From Saccharofermentans sp. (GTDB lineage Bacteria > Bacillota > Clostridia > Saccharofermentanales > Saccharofermentanaceae), in contig JAILMW010000024.1 of assembly GCA_024692235.1 (NCBI GenBank), forward strand, positions 62,001 through 126,000: a DNA stretch of 64,000 nucleotides, written 5' to 3'. Position numbers and translations under genes: made by a program. Each line of letters starts with the position of its first letter. The stretch's first letter is position 1. Of this stretch, positions 7,461-17,100 are shown piece after piece. The notes under the pieces are model-generated. The model was not told the DNA's origin, made no database searches, and was given only the letters and a program-made list of their open reading frames with translations.

Positions 7461-10400
7461 TCAGATCTCCATCTCGCCTGTGAAGACTCTCTCACAGTTA
7501 CCTGTCATGAAGACTGCATCATCTGTATAGCGGATGATAAGATCGCCGCCCTTAAGGATAACTCTGATATCCTCGTTCTTGGGGCAGTAACCGTTGAGGC
7601 AGGAAGCAACTACTGCTGCGCAGGCGCCTGTACCGCAGGCCATCGTCTCGCCTGATCCTCTCTCCCATACTCTCATCTTAAGAGTATGCTCGTCTACGAC
7701 CTTGATGAACTCGGTGTTGACTCTCTCGGGGAAGATGCTGTCGAACTCGAACTTGGGTCCGATCTGCTCAAGATCCAATACATCCACCTTATCGGTGTAT
7801 ACGACCGCATGAGGGTTACCCATGGATACGCAAGTGATCTTGTACTCTTCGTCGTTGATGGTAACGTCACGGGATACTACCTGTCCGTTATCGTCTGCAG
7901 GAAGGTTAACGGGGATCTGCTTGGGATCGAGGATAGCCTTACCCATGTCTACCTTTACTCTTACAACGACACCGCCGGAAGTCATGAGCTCCAATTTCTT
8001 GATACCGCTCTTGGTCTCTATGGTCATGTGCTTCTTCTTATGACCTGCTACATCGTGCATATACTTACCGACGCAGCGGATGGCGTTACCGCACATCATG
8101 CCCTCGGAACCGTCAAGGTTATACATGATCATGCGAGCATCAGCTACCTTGGAAGGAGCAATAAGAACGATACCGTCACCGCCTACGCCGAAGTGTCTGT
8201 CAGACATATATACAGAGAGGGACTCAGGTGAAGAGATCATGTTCTCGAGGCAGTCGATGTAGATGTAGTCGTTACCGATACCCTGCATCTTAGTAAAGCG
8301 TACTGTCCTCTTTCTCTCACGCATGTTGTTGATATCGACAAGCTCTGTGTTGATCTCGGAGAAGCGGCTCATAAGTGAGTCTGCAAGAGCTGCTGCCGTA
8401 TCTACAGCCGTAAGACAGGGGATACCGAGCATAACGGCACGGCGACGAAGCTTAACGGAGTCTCTAGCGGGAAGTCTTCCCTTCTTGGATGTTGAGATGA
8501 TGTAGTTTACCTTGCCGCTGTTAAGGAGCGTCATTGTATTATTGCTCTCGGATTCGTGGATCTTGGATACGACTGTTACGTCAAGTCCTGAGTCGCGAAG
8601 TGCCTGAGCAGTACCTGCAGTAGCATAGAGCTTGAAGCCCATCTGGTCGAACTTCTTAACTGTCTCTACGATCTCGGCCTTATCCGAATCTCTTACCGTT
8701 ATGAAGACACCGCCGCCCTTGAACATCTTATAGCCTGCTGCAAGAAGTCCCTTGTAAAGAGCCTCGGAGAGGTTACGTCCTATACCTAATACCTCACCTG
8801 TAGACTTCATCTCTGGTCCGAGCTGTGTATCTACGTCGGTAAGCTTCTCAAAGGAGAATACGGGAACCTTGACTGCGGTATAAGGAGACTGTCTGTAGAA
8901 GCCTGTACCGTAGTCCATCTCAGCGAGCTTTTCGCCCAGGCTTACGCGGATAGCTACGTCTACCATGGGGATACCCGTAACCTTACTCATGTAAGGAACG
9001 GTTCTTGAAGCTCTTGGGTTGACCTCGATAACGTAGATCCTGTTGTCCTTAACGATATACTGGATATTTACGATACCCGTTGAGTTAAGGCCTTCGCAGA
9101 GAGCCTTTGTAGTATCGATGAGCTTCTTGCCCATATCGTCGAAGATGTGCTTGGCAGGATATACTGCGATGGAGTCACCGGAGTGGATACCTGCTCTCTC
9201 GATATGCTCCATGACACCGGGGATAAGAACGTCGTGTCCGTCGTAGATAGCGTCTACTTCGATCTCACGGCCCTGGATGTACTTATCGATAAGTACGGGG
9301 TTCTCGATTCCCTGTGCAAGGATTATGTTCATGTACTCGTCTACATCGTCGTCACCGAAAGCGATGGTCATGTTCTGACCGCCCAATACGTATGAAGGAC
9401 GAAGGAGAACGGGATATTCAAGGGAGTTGGCAGCCTTGAATGCCTCTTCCTTGGTAAGTACGGAGAATCCCTTGGGACGGGCGATACCGAGTCTCTCAAG
9501 AAGTGCATCGAACCTCTCTCTGTCCTCAGCCATATCGATGGAGTCTGCGCTCGTACCGATGATGTTGATATTATTCTCCGACAGTGTCTTTGTAAGCTTG
9601 ATAGCAGTCTGTCCGCCGAAGGCAACAACTACACCGTAAGGGTTCTCCTGACGGATGATGTCCATTACTTCCTCGGGATCTAAGGGCTCGAAGTAAAGCC
9701 TGTCACCCGTATCGAAGTCGGTAGAAACGGTCTCGGGGTTATTGTTGATGATAACGACTCTGTATCCGAGCTCACGAAGAGCAGTTACGCAGTGAACTGC
9801 AGCGTAGTCGAACTCGATACCCTGACCGATCCTGATAGGACCTGAACCCAATACTATGATGGTCTTCTTACCTTCCGCATTATCCTCGTGAAGAGCAGCT
9901 TCGTTCTCTCCGCCTGCTTCCTCGGTGTTATAAGAAGCGTAGAAATAAGGAGTAACGGCAGCGAACTCACCTGCGCATGTATCAACCATCTTGTATACGG
10001 GAGCGATCTTAAGATCGTCAGATACAGCCTTACCTGTAAGCCTTGCTATAGTAGCGTCAGTATAGCCGTACTTCTTAGCGCGGATGTATTTATCCTTAGC
10101 AAGAGAAGAACCGGACTTACCGATCTCCTCAAGATCCTTCTGCATATTTACGATATTCTCGATCTTCTTCAGGAACCACATGTCGATCTTAGTTACGTCG
10201 TGGATATGCTCGCAAGTAACGCCGAGATACATGGCACGTGCGATGTAGAAAAGTCTTTGATCGGTAGCGGATGCGAATCCGGCCTCCGCCTCACTTGACG
10301 TGATATCGGAGAACGCCTTAAGAAGAAGTGAATCAGCCTTGATCTCTGCTCCTCTTACAGCCTTCATGAGAGCACCTTCGAATGAGTCAGCGATAGCCAT

Positions 10401-11546
10401 GACCTCACCTGTAGCCTTCATCTGAGTACCGAGGTCACGCTTAGCATATACGAACTTCTCGAAAGGCCACTTGGGGAACTTAACTGCTACGTAGTCGAGA
10501 GCCGGCTCGAAAGCGGCATAAGTGTTCCCCGTAACGGCATTCTTGATCTCGTCGAGGCGGTAGCCGAGAGCGATCTTAGTAGCAACCTTAGCGATCGGAT
10601 AACCTGTCGCCTTGGATGCAAGAGCCGAAGATCTTGATACTCTGGGGTTGACCTCGATTACCGCATATTCGAACGAATTGGGCTCAAGAGCAAACTGGCA
10701 GTTACAACCGCCTTCTACTCCCAAAGCATTGATGATGTTAAGAGCAGCGCTTCTAAGCATCTGATATTCCTTATCGGAAAGCGTCACTGCGGGAGCTATA
10801 ACGATAGAGTCACCTGTATGGACTCCGACGGGGTCAAGGTTCTCCATGGAGCAGACTGTAACAGTGTTACCTGCCTTATCTCTTATTACCTCGAACTCGA
10901 TCTCCTTCCATCCTGCGATACTCTTCTCAACGAGGATCTGAGTGATGGGAGACATCTGAAGACCTGTTGCAGCGATCTCCTCGAGCTGCTTCTCGTCGGA
11001 AGCGATACCGCCGCCACTGCCGCCCAATGTGAATGCGGGACGAACGATAACGGGATAACCGGTCCTGTCTGCGAATGCAAGAGCGGACTTAACGTCATTT
11101 ACGACTTCGGAAGGGATACAGGGCTGCCCAATGGACTCCATCGTATCCTTGAACATCTGTCTGTCCTCTGCCTTATCGATACACTCGGGAGAAGATCCCA
11201 AAAGCTTTACTCCGTATTCGTCAAGGAAGCCGTCCTTTGCAAGCTGCATGCAGAGAGTAAGAGCTGTCTGTCCGCCAAGACCCGAGAGGATCGCGTCGGG
11301 ACGCTCTGTCTCGATGACTCTCTTTACGGTCGTAAGAGTAAGAGGCTCGATATAGATCTTATCGGCCATCTTATTATCGGTCATGATGGTAGCGGGGTTG
11401 GAGTTGATAAGTACTATCTCAATGCCGTCTTCCTTCAGGGCACGGCATGCCTGAGTACCCGCGTAGTCGAACTCGGCTGCCTGACCTATTACGATCGGGC
11501 CGGAGCCTATAACCATTACTTTCTTTATATTCTTGTCGAGTGCCAT
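7461..11546 (-). CDS. carB-dapF: Carbamoyl-phosphate synthase large subunit fused to diaminopimelate epimerase
   Basis: About 1361 residues in one frame. Residues 1 to about 1077 are a complete CarB: two ATP-grasp carboxyphosphate/carbamate kinase halves (IGSGPIVIGQAAEFDYAG and the second GSGPIRIGQGIEFDYA) and an MGS-like allosteric domain (from about 940). Residues from about 1078 (position 8324) to the end are a full-length DapF with both catalytic cysteines (MCGNAIRC and ETMACGTGACAA). CarB makes carbamoyl phosphate for arginine and pyrimidines; DapF converts LL- to meso-diaminopimelate for lysine and peptidoglycan. No ribosome binding site precedes the internal Met at 8324, so this reads as a true fusion. 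The start could also be a GTG at 11555, overlapping carA. Confidence 0.95.
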   Translation of the reverse strand: MALDKNIKKVMVIGSGPIVIGQAAEFDYAGTQACRALKEDGIEIVLINSNPATIMTDNKMADKIYIEPLTLTTVKRVIETERPDAILSGLGGQTALTLCMQLAKDGFLDEYGVKLLGSSPECIDKAEDRQMFKDTMESIGQPCIPSEVVNDVKSALAFADRTGYPVIVRPAFTLGGSGGGIASDEKQLEEIAATGLQMSPITQILVEKSIAGWKEIEFEVIRDKAGNTVTVCSMENLDPVGVHTGDSIVIAPAVTLSDKEYQMLRSAALNIINALGVEGGCNCQFALEPNSFEYAVIEVNPRVSRSSALASKATGYPIAKVATKIALGYRLDEIKNAVTGNTYAAFEPALDYVAVKFPKWPFEKFVYAKRDLGTQMKATGEVMAIADSFEGALMKAVRGAEIKADSLLLKAFSDITSSEAEAGFASATDQRLFYIARAMYLGVTCEHIHDVTKIDMWFLKKIENIVNMQKDLEEIGKSGSSLAKDKYIRAKKYGYTDATIARLTGKAVSDDLKIAPVYKMVDTCAGEFAAVTPYFYASYNTEEAGGENEAALHEDNAEGKKTIIVLGSGPIRIGQGIEFDYAAVHCVTALRELGYRVVIINNNPETVSTDFDTGDRLYFEPLDPEEVMDIIRQENPYGVVVAFGGQTAIKLTKTLSENNINIIGTSADSIDMAEDRERFDALLERLGIARPKGFSVLTKEEAFKAANSLEYPVLLRPSYVLGGQNMTIAFGDDDVDEYMNIILAQGIENPVLIDKYIQGREIEVDAIYDGHDVLIPGVMEHIERAGIHSGDSIAVYPAKHIFDDMGKKLIDTTKALCEGLNSTGIVNIQYIVKDNRIYVIEVNPRASRTVPYMSKVTGIPMVDVAIRVSLGEKLAEMDYGTGFYRQSPYTAVKVPVFSFEKLTDVDTQLGPEMKSTGEVLGIGRNLSEALYKGLLAAGYKMFKGGGVFITVRDSDKAEIVETVKKFDQMGFKLYATAGTAQALRDSGLDVTVVSKIHESESNNTMTLLNSGKVNYIISTSKKGRLPARDSVKLRRRAVMLGIPCLTAVDTAAALADSLMSRFSEINTELVDINNMRERKRTVRFTKMQGIGNDYIYIDCLENMISSPESLSVYMSDRHFGVGGDGIVLIAPSKVADARMIMYNLDGSEGMMCGNAIRCVGKYMHDVAGHKKKHMTIETKSGIKKLELMTSGGVVVRVKVDMGKAILDPKQIPVNLPADDNGQVVSRDVTINDEEYKITCVSMGNPHAVVYTDKVDVLDLEQIGPKFEFDSIFPERVNTEFIKVVDEHTLKMRVWERGSGETMACGTGACAAVVASCLNGYCPKNEDIRVILKGGDLIIRYTDDAVFMTGNCERVFTGEMEI

Positions 11547-11547
11547 A

Positions 11548-12624
11548 TCATTCACCCTTTCCTTCCATAAGCTTTATGAATTCATCGAAGAGGAGCTCGC
11601 TGTCCTTGGGACCGCCGCAAGCCTCGGGGTGGAACTGTACGGAGAACGCGGGTTCCTTGGTATAGCGGATACCTTCGTTCGTGCCGTCATTGACATTTAC
11701 AAAAAGCGGATATGCAATATTGCTGTCAATAGAATGATCAACAACGGCATATCCGTGATTCTGCGAAGTAATAAATATCTTCCCTGTCTCTTTGTTGATA
11801 ACGGGATGATTGGCACCTCGGTGACCGTAATGAAGTTTCTCGGTCGTAAATCCGTGTGCCAAAGCCAATAACTGATGACCCAGGCAGATACCCATCGTCG
11901 GTATCCTGCTCGGGATAAGTGTCTTGAGCGTCTCTATAGTATCTACATTATCCGTAGGATCTCCGGGGCCGTTGCTTAAGAACAATCCGTCCGGATCGAT
12001 CTCAAGTATCTTATCCGCGGAAGTATCGGCAGGGAATAATGTGACCTTACAGCCTCTCTTATTAAGACATCTTACGATATTGAGCTTAGTGCCGCAGTCG
12101 ATCATGGCTACGTTATACTTCATATCGCCTTCTGCCTCAAATACCTTAGCTTCCTTAACGGATACTTCCTTAACGGGATCCTTGATAACATATGCCTTTA
12201 TCTTATCAAGATCCGCCTTGGAAGGATCAGACGTTATCATAAGATTCATCGTACCGCTCTCACGAAGGATCCTTGTAAGAGCTCTCGTATCTATTCCCTT
12301 TATTCCGGGAATATCATGCTTCTTAAGGTAATCCTCGATCTTAGTCTCGCATCTGAAGTTAGAAGGATCTTCGCATGTCTCTCTTACGATATAAGCGGAT
12401 ACACCCACCATATCGCTCTCGGCATCAGGTGTTATAACGCCGTAATTACCGATCAAAGGGAAAGTTTGAACGACTGCCTGACCCTTATAGCTGGGATCAG
12501 TCAAAGTCTCGAGATAGCCTGTCATGGAAGTAGTAAATACAGCCTCCGCGATGACATCCTTATCGGCTCCGAAGCCTTCGCCTTTGAATACCTTACCGTT
12601 CTCAAGAACAAGGTACTTATCCAT
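11548..12624 (-). CDS. carA: Carbamoyl-phosphate synthase small (glutaminase) subunit
   Basis: 358 residues from the ATG at 12624, which has AAGGAGCG about 9 bases upstream; a longer frame from 12666 would add 14 atypical residues. The N-terminal CPSase small-chain domain (MDKYLVLENG onward) is followed by a class I glutamine amidotransferase domain with Cys247 (GICLGHQ), His332 and Glu334 (FHPEA). It hydrolyses glutamine and passes ammonia to CarB. The stop codon lies one base before the carB ATG. It follows gltD by about 48 bases in the same operon. Confidence 0.96.
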   Translation of the reverse strand: MDKYLVLENGKVFKGEGFGADKDVIAEAVFTTSMTGYLETLTDPSYKGQAVVQTFPLIGNYGVITPDAESDMVGVSAYIVRETCEDPSNFRCETKIEDYLKKHDIPGIKGIDTRALTRILRESGTMNLMITSDPSKADLDKIKAYVIKDPVKEVSVKEAKVFEAEGDMKYNVAMIDCGTKLNIVRCLNKRGCKVTLFPADTSADKILEIDPDGLFLSNGPGDPTDNVDTIETLKTLIPSRIPTMGICLGHQLLALAHGFTTEKLHYGHRGANHPVINKETGKIFITSQNHGYAVVDHSIDSNIAYPLFVNVNDGTNEGIRYTKEPAFSVQFHPEACGGPKDSELLFDEFIKLMEGKGE

Positions 12625-12672
12625 TTTCTTACGCTCCTTAATATACACGCTGTAAAACTTTCGCATAATGTT

Positions 12673-14145
12673 TTATTCTTCTTGAAGGTATATGTCAACC
12701 TCTTTTGCAACATCTCTTCCTTCGCGAAGTCCCCATACTACAAGAGACTGTCCTCTTCTCATGTCTCCTGCGGCAAATACGCCATCTACGGAAGTCTTGT
12801 GTGTATCACCTGTCTCGACATTGCTCCTTGCGTTAGTATCAACACCGAAAGCATCAACAACGTACTTTTGAGGTCCTAAGAAGCCTGCTGCGATAAGGAC
12901 GAGATCTGCGGGAAGTTCCTGCTCGGAACCTTCTACGGGAACCATCTTGAATCTTCCCGTTTCCGGATCCTTAACGGACTCGAGCTTAACAGTAGTAAGA
13001 CCGTTTAATCTTCCGTTACAGTCCTTATGGAACTCCTTTACAGTCGTGCAGTAGATACGGGGATCGTGACCGAATACCGCGATAGCTTCCTGCTGGCCGT
13101 AATCGGTCTTTAAGACCTTGGGCCATTCGGGCCAGGGATTATTGGCTGCACGCTCTACGGGAGGCGGGGGCATCATCTCAAGCTGAGTTACCGACTTACA
13201 ACCGTGTCTTATGGATGTACCTACGCAGTCGTTGCCCGTATCACCGCCGCCTATTACTACTACATGCTTATACTTGGCACTTATATACTGACCGTCAGTA
13301 AGGTTGGAGTTGATAAGCGACTTTGTAGTTGCCTTAAGGAAATCGACTGCGAAGTAGATGCCCTCTGCATCTCTTCCGGGAGCCTGGATATCTCTGGGGT
13401 TACCTGCACCGCAGCAAAGTACGACTGCATCGTAGTTGTTCTTGAGCCACTCATATGTAACATCTGCACCGATATTAACGGAAGTCTTGAAAGTGATACC
13501 TTCCTTCTCGAGGATCTCGATACGGCGAAGGATGACTGTCTTCTCCAGCTTCATGTTGGGGATACCGTACATAAGAAGTCCGCCGGGACGGTCCTCCTTC
13601 TCATATACAGTTACTTCATGTCCTCTCCTGTTGAGCCAGAATGCCGTTGAAAGACCTGAAGGGCCTGAACCTATTACGGCTACCTTCTTGCCTGTCCTTA
13701 CCTTGGGCGGATGAGGTACCATCCTTCCCTCTTCAAATGCCTTCTCGATAATGGCATACTCGTTTTCCTTGACTGTTACGGGATCGCCGTTAAGGCCGCA
13801 TGTACATGCCTTCTCGCAAAGTGCGGGGCATACCCTGGAAGTAAATTCGGGGAATGCATTCGTAGACATAAGTCTTGCGAGAGCTTCATCCCAGAATCCC
13901 TTATAAACAAGATCGTTCCAGTCGGGGCAGAGATTATTTAAGGGGCAGCCTGATACCATACCGCAGATAACATGTCCGTTCTGACAGAAAGGTACGCCGC
14001 AGTTCATGCATCTGGCTCCCTGCTTTCTTCTCTCCTCCTCGTCAAGAGGTGTGTGGAATTCCCTGTATGTCTTTATCCTTTCGAGAGGTTCTTCGCCGAC
14101 ATTTTCGACTCTCTCGTAATCCATAAAACCTGTTGCTTTACCCAT
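12673..14145 (-). CDS. gltD: Glutamate synthase (NADPH) small subunit
   Basis: 490 residues. The N-terminal cysteine-rich region (CMNCGVPFCQ, CPLNNLCPDWN, CPALCEKAC) binds 4Fe-4S clusters. It is followed by an FAD site (VIGSGPSGLSTAFWLNRRG, about 155-175) and an NADPH site (VVIGGGDTGNDCVG). It feeds electrons to GltB for making glutamate from glutamine and 2-oxoglutarate. An AAGGAGCGTTAAGGAT stretch precedes the ATG. It begins 14 bases after gltB. Confidence 0.96.
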   Translation of the reverse strand: MGKATGFMDYERVENVGEEPLERIKTYREFHTPLDEEERRKQGARCMNCGVPFCQNGHVICGMVSGCPLNNLCPDWNDLVYKGFWDEALARLMSTNAFPEFTSRVCPALCEKACTCGLNGDPVTVKENEYAIIEKAFEEGRMVPHPPKVRTGKKVAVIGSGPSGLSTAFWLNRRGHEVTVYEKEDRPGGLLMYGIPNMKLEKTVILRRIEILEKEGITFKTSVNIGADVTYEWLKNNYDAVVLCCGAGNPRDIQAPGRDAEGIYFAVDFLKATTKSLINSNLTDGQYISAKYKHVVVIGGGDTGNDCVGTSIRHGCKSVTQLEMMPPPPVERAANNPWPEWPKVLKTDYGQQEAIAVFGHDPRIYCTTVKEFHKDCNGRLNGLTTVKLESVKDPETGRFKMVPVEGSEQELPADLVLIAAGFLGPQKYVVDAFGVDTNARSNVETGDTHKTSVDGVFAAGDMRRGQSLVVWGLREGRDVAKEVDIYLQEE

Positions 14146-14159
14146 ATCCTTAACGCTCC

Positions 14160-17100
14160 TTATGCCTTTGCCGCCGTATTCTCGTGAAATGCCGCTATCT
14201 TAGCTTCGTCTAAGCTCATGCCCTCTGCGGTGTGCTTTGCGATGGACTCCATCATGCGCTTGTAATCATGAGGGATGACCTTCTTGAACTTCGGGATATA
14301 TCCGTCGATATCCTCGAGGATCTTCTTACCGAGAGGAGAACCCGTTCTCTTTACATGCTCTTCGATAAGAGATGTAAGAGTTGCCTTATCCTCTTCGGAC
14401 TCGACTCTGTGGAAACCCACAAGAGACTTATTAAGCTTAGTGTAGAGGTCATTTTCAGTATCGAGCACATAAGCTATACCGCCGCTCATACCTGCTGCGA
14501 AGTTCTTGCCGACGGGGCCTAATACGACTGCCATACCGCCTGTCATATATTCACATCCGTGATCACCCGTTCCTTCTACTACTACCGTTGCACCGGAGTT
14601 CCTTACGCAGAATCTCTCTCCTGCAAGACCATTTATGAATGCCTTACCGGAAGTAGCACCGAAGAGCGCTACGTTACCGATTATGATGTTCTCCTCGGGA
14701 ACCAGGATAGAATCCGAAGGAGGACATACGGAGAGGATACCGCCTGAAAGGCCCTTACCGAAGTAGTCGTTGGCATCTCCTTCGAGATTCAGTGTAAGTC
14801 CCTTAGGGATGAATGCACCGAAGCTCTGTCCGCCTGCACCGTGGCAGTTGACAGTGAACATATCGTCATCAAGTGTGTTGTAGTACTTCTTGGTGATCTC
14901 AGCTCCGAGAAGCGTACCCAGTGTCCTGTCGAGGTTACTTACTGTTATCTCGATCGTCTTAGGAGTCTTATTAGCTACAGCTTCGGAAAGAGCGGGGATA
15001 AGTACCTTCTCATCCTTTGTCTCTTCAAGTTTGAAGTCATAAGCATCAGCTTCCTCGAAATGCTTCTTTACGTCTGTCCTTGTTGCATAAGGGTCTGAGA
15101 TGATATCGGAAAGATCAACTCTCGAGGAGTTACCTACATTCTTCTTGATTTTAAGAAGATCGGATCTTCCTACAAGTTCATCTACTGTCCTTATACCGAG
15201 CTTTGCCATATACTCTCTCATCTGAGTAGCAACGAATGTCATGAAGTTGATCACATATTCGGGCTTACCTGAGAACTTCTTTCTAAGCTCGGGATTTTGT
15301 GTAGCAACACCTACGGGACATGTATCGAGGTTACATACTCTCATCATCACGCAGCCCATGGTAACAAGGGGTGCAGTCGCAAAACCGAACTCCTCGGCAC
15401 CGAGCATTGCAGCGATGACTACGTCCTTACCGGTAAGGAGCTTACCGTCTGTCTCAATCCTAACCTTGGAACGAAGATTATTCTCGATAAGAGTTCTGTG
15501 TGTCTCAGCAAGTCCGATCTCCCAGGGAAGTCCTGCATTGTGGATGGAGCTTGCGGGAGCAGCACCCGTACCGCCGTCATAACCTGAGATAAGTATTACT
15601 CTTGCACCCGCCTTGGCAACACCTGCAGCAATCGTACCTACGCCGGACTCAGATACAAGCTTAACGGAGATCCTAGCATCCTTATTGGCATTCTTAAGAT
15701 CATAGATAAGCTGTGCCAGATCCTCGATAGAGTAGATATCGTGATGAGGCGGCGGAGAGATAAGGGATACGCCGGGCGTCGAGTGACGTGTCTTGGCGAT
15801 CCAGGGATAAACCTTTCCTGCGGGAAGGTGTCCTCCCTCACCGGGCTTAGCACCCTGAGCCATCTTGATCTGGATCTCATCTGCGGATGTTAAGTACTTT
15901 GAAGTAACACCGAATCTTCCGGATGCTACCTGCTTTATGGCAGAGCAGCGATCCTCGTCGGTGCCTTTCGTAAGGATCCTCTCGAGGTCCTCACCGCCCT
16001 CACCGCTGTTGGACTTACCGCCGATGCGGTTCATGGCGATGGCCATACATTCATGCGCTTCCTGAGAGATGGAACCGTAGGACATGGCACCCGTCTTAAA
16101 TCTCTTGACGATGCTCTCTACGCTCTCTACTTCTTCGAGAGGAATCTCTGCGCCCTCAGGATATGTGAAATCAAGTGTACTTCTAAGTGTGATCTGACGG
16201 TCGTCGGAATCGATCTTGGAAGTAAACTGCTTATACATGTCGTAAGAACCGTTTCTTGTAGCAAGCTGCAGGAGATGGATCGTCTCAGGATCGTAAAGGT
16301 GCTTCTCCTTGCCGCTTCTTGACTTATGCCAGCCCTTTACTGCAAGGCCTGAATCGTATTCTACGTTATAGGTATCAAATGCATTCTTGTGAAGGTCATT
16401 AGATCTCTTCTCGATATGCTCAAGTCCTATACCGCCTACACGGCTTACCGTATCGGGGAAGTATTCGTTCATCATCTCCTCGCCGATACCGACGGCCTCG
16501 AAGATCTTGGATCCCTGATAGGACTGCAGCGTGGATATACCCATCTTAGCGGCGATCTTTACGATACCTGATACGACGGCATTCGTATAAGCTTCGCTTG
16601 CCTGTGTAAAATCCTTATCGATGATATCCCTGTCGATAAGATCGTGGATGGTATCAAGTGCAAGATAAGGGTTGATCGCACTTGCGCCGAAGCCAAGAAG
16701 CGTCGCGAAGTGATGGACCTCACAGGGCTCAGCTGACTCGAGGATTATCGAGATAGCCGTATTCATCCTTGTCCTTACAAGGTATGTTCCGAGGGAAGCT
16801 ACAGCAAGAAGTGACGGGATGGCAAGATGTGTCTCATCTATTCCTCTGTCCGTAAGGATAAGGATAGTAGCTCCTTCCTCATGTGCTTTATCAGCCTGGT
16901 TATAGAGGTTCTCGATAGCATCCTTAAGGGATGTGCCTTTTGCATAGAGCATGGAGATATCAGCTGTCTTAAGTCCCTCGAGCTTACTGTCCCTGATCTT
17001 CATGAGATCGAGATTGGTAAGGATAGGATTCTGGATCTTAAGTACACGGCAGTTCTCTTCCTTATCCTCAAGGATGTTACCTGCTGTTCCGAGATATACG

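Noticed and set aside
8322..8324. Independent start of dapF inside the carB frame
   Set aside because: An ATG is present at the domain junction, but no ribosome binding site precedes it and the frame is continuous with carB.
10818..11570. 250-codon plus-strand frame
   Set aside because: Antisense to the CarB coding region; no start signals and no recognisable domain.
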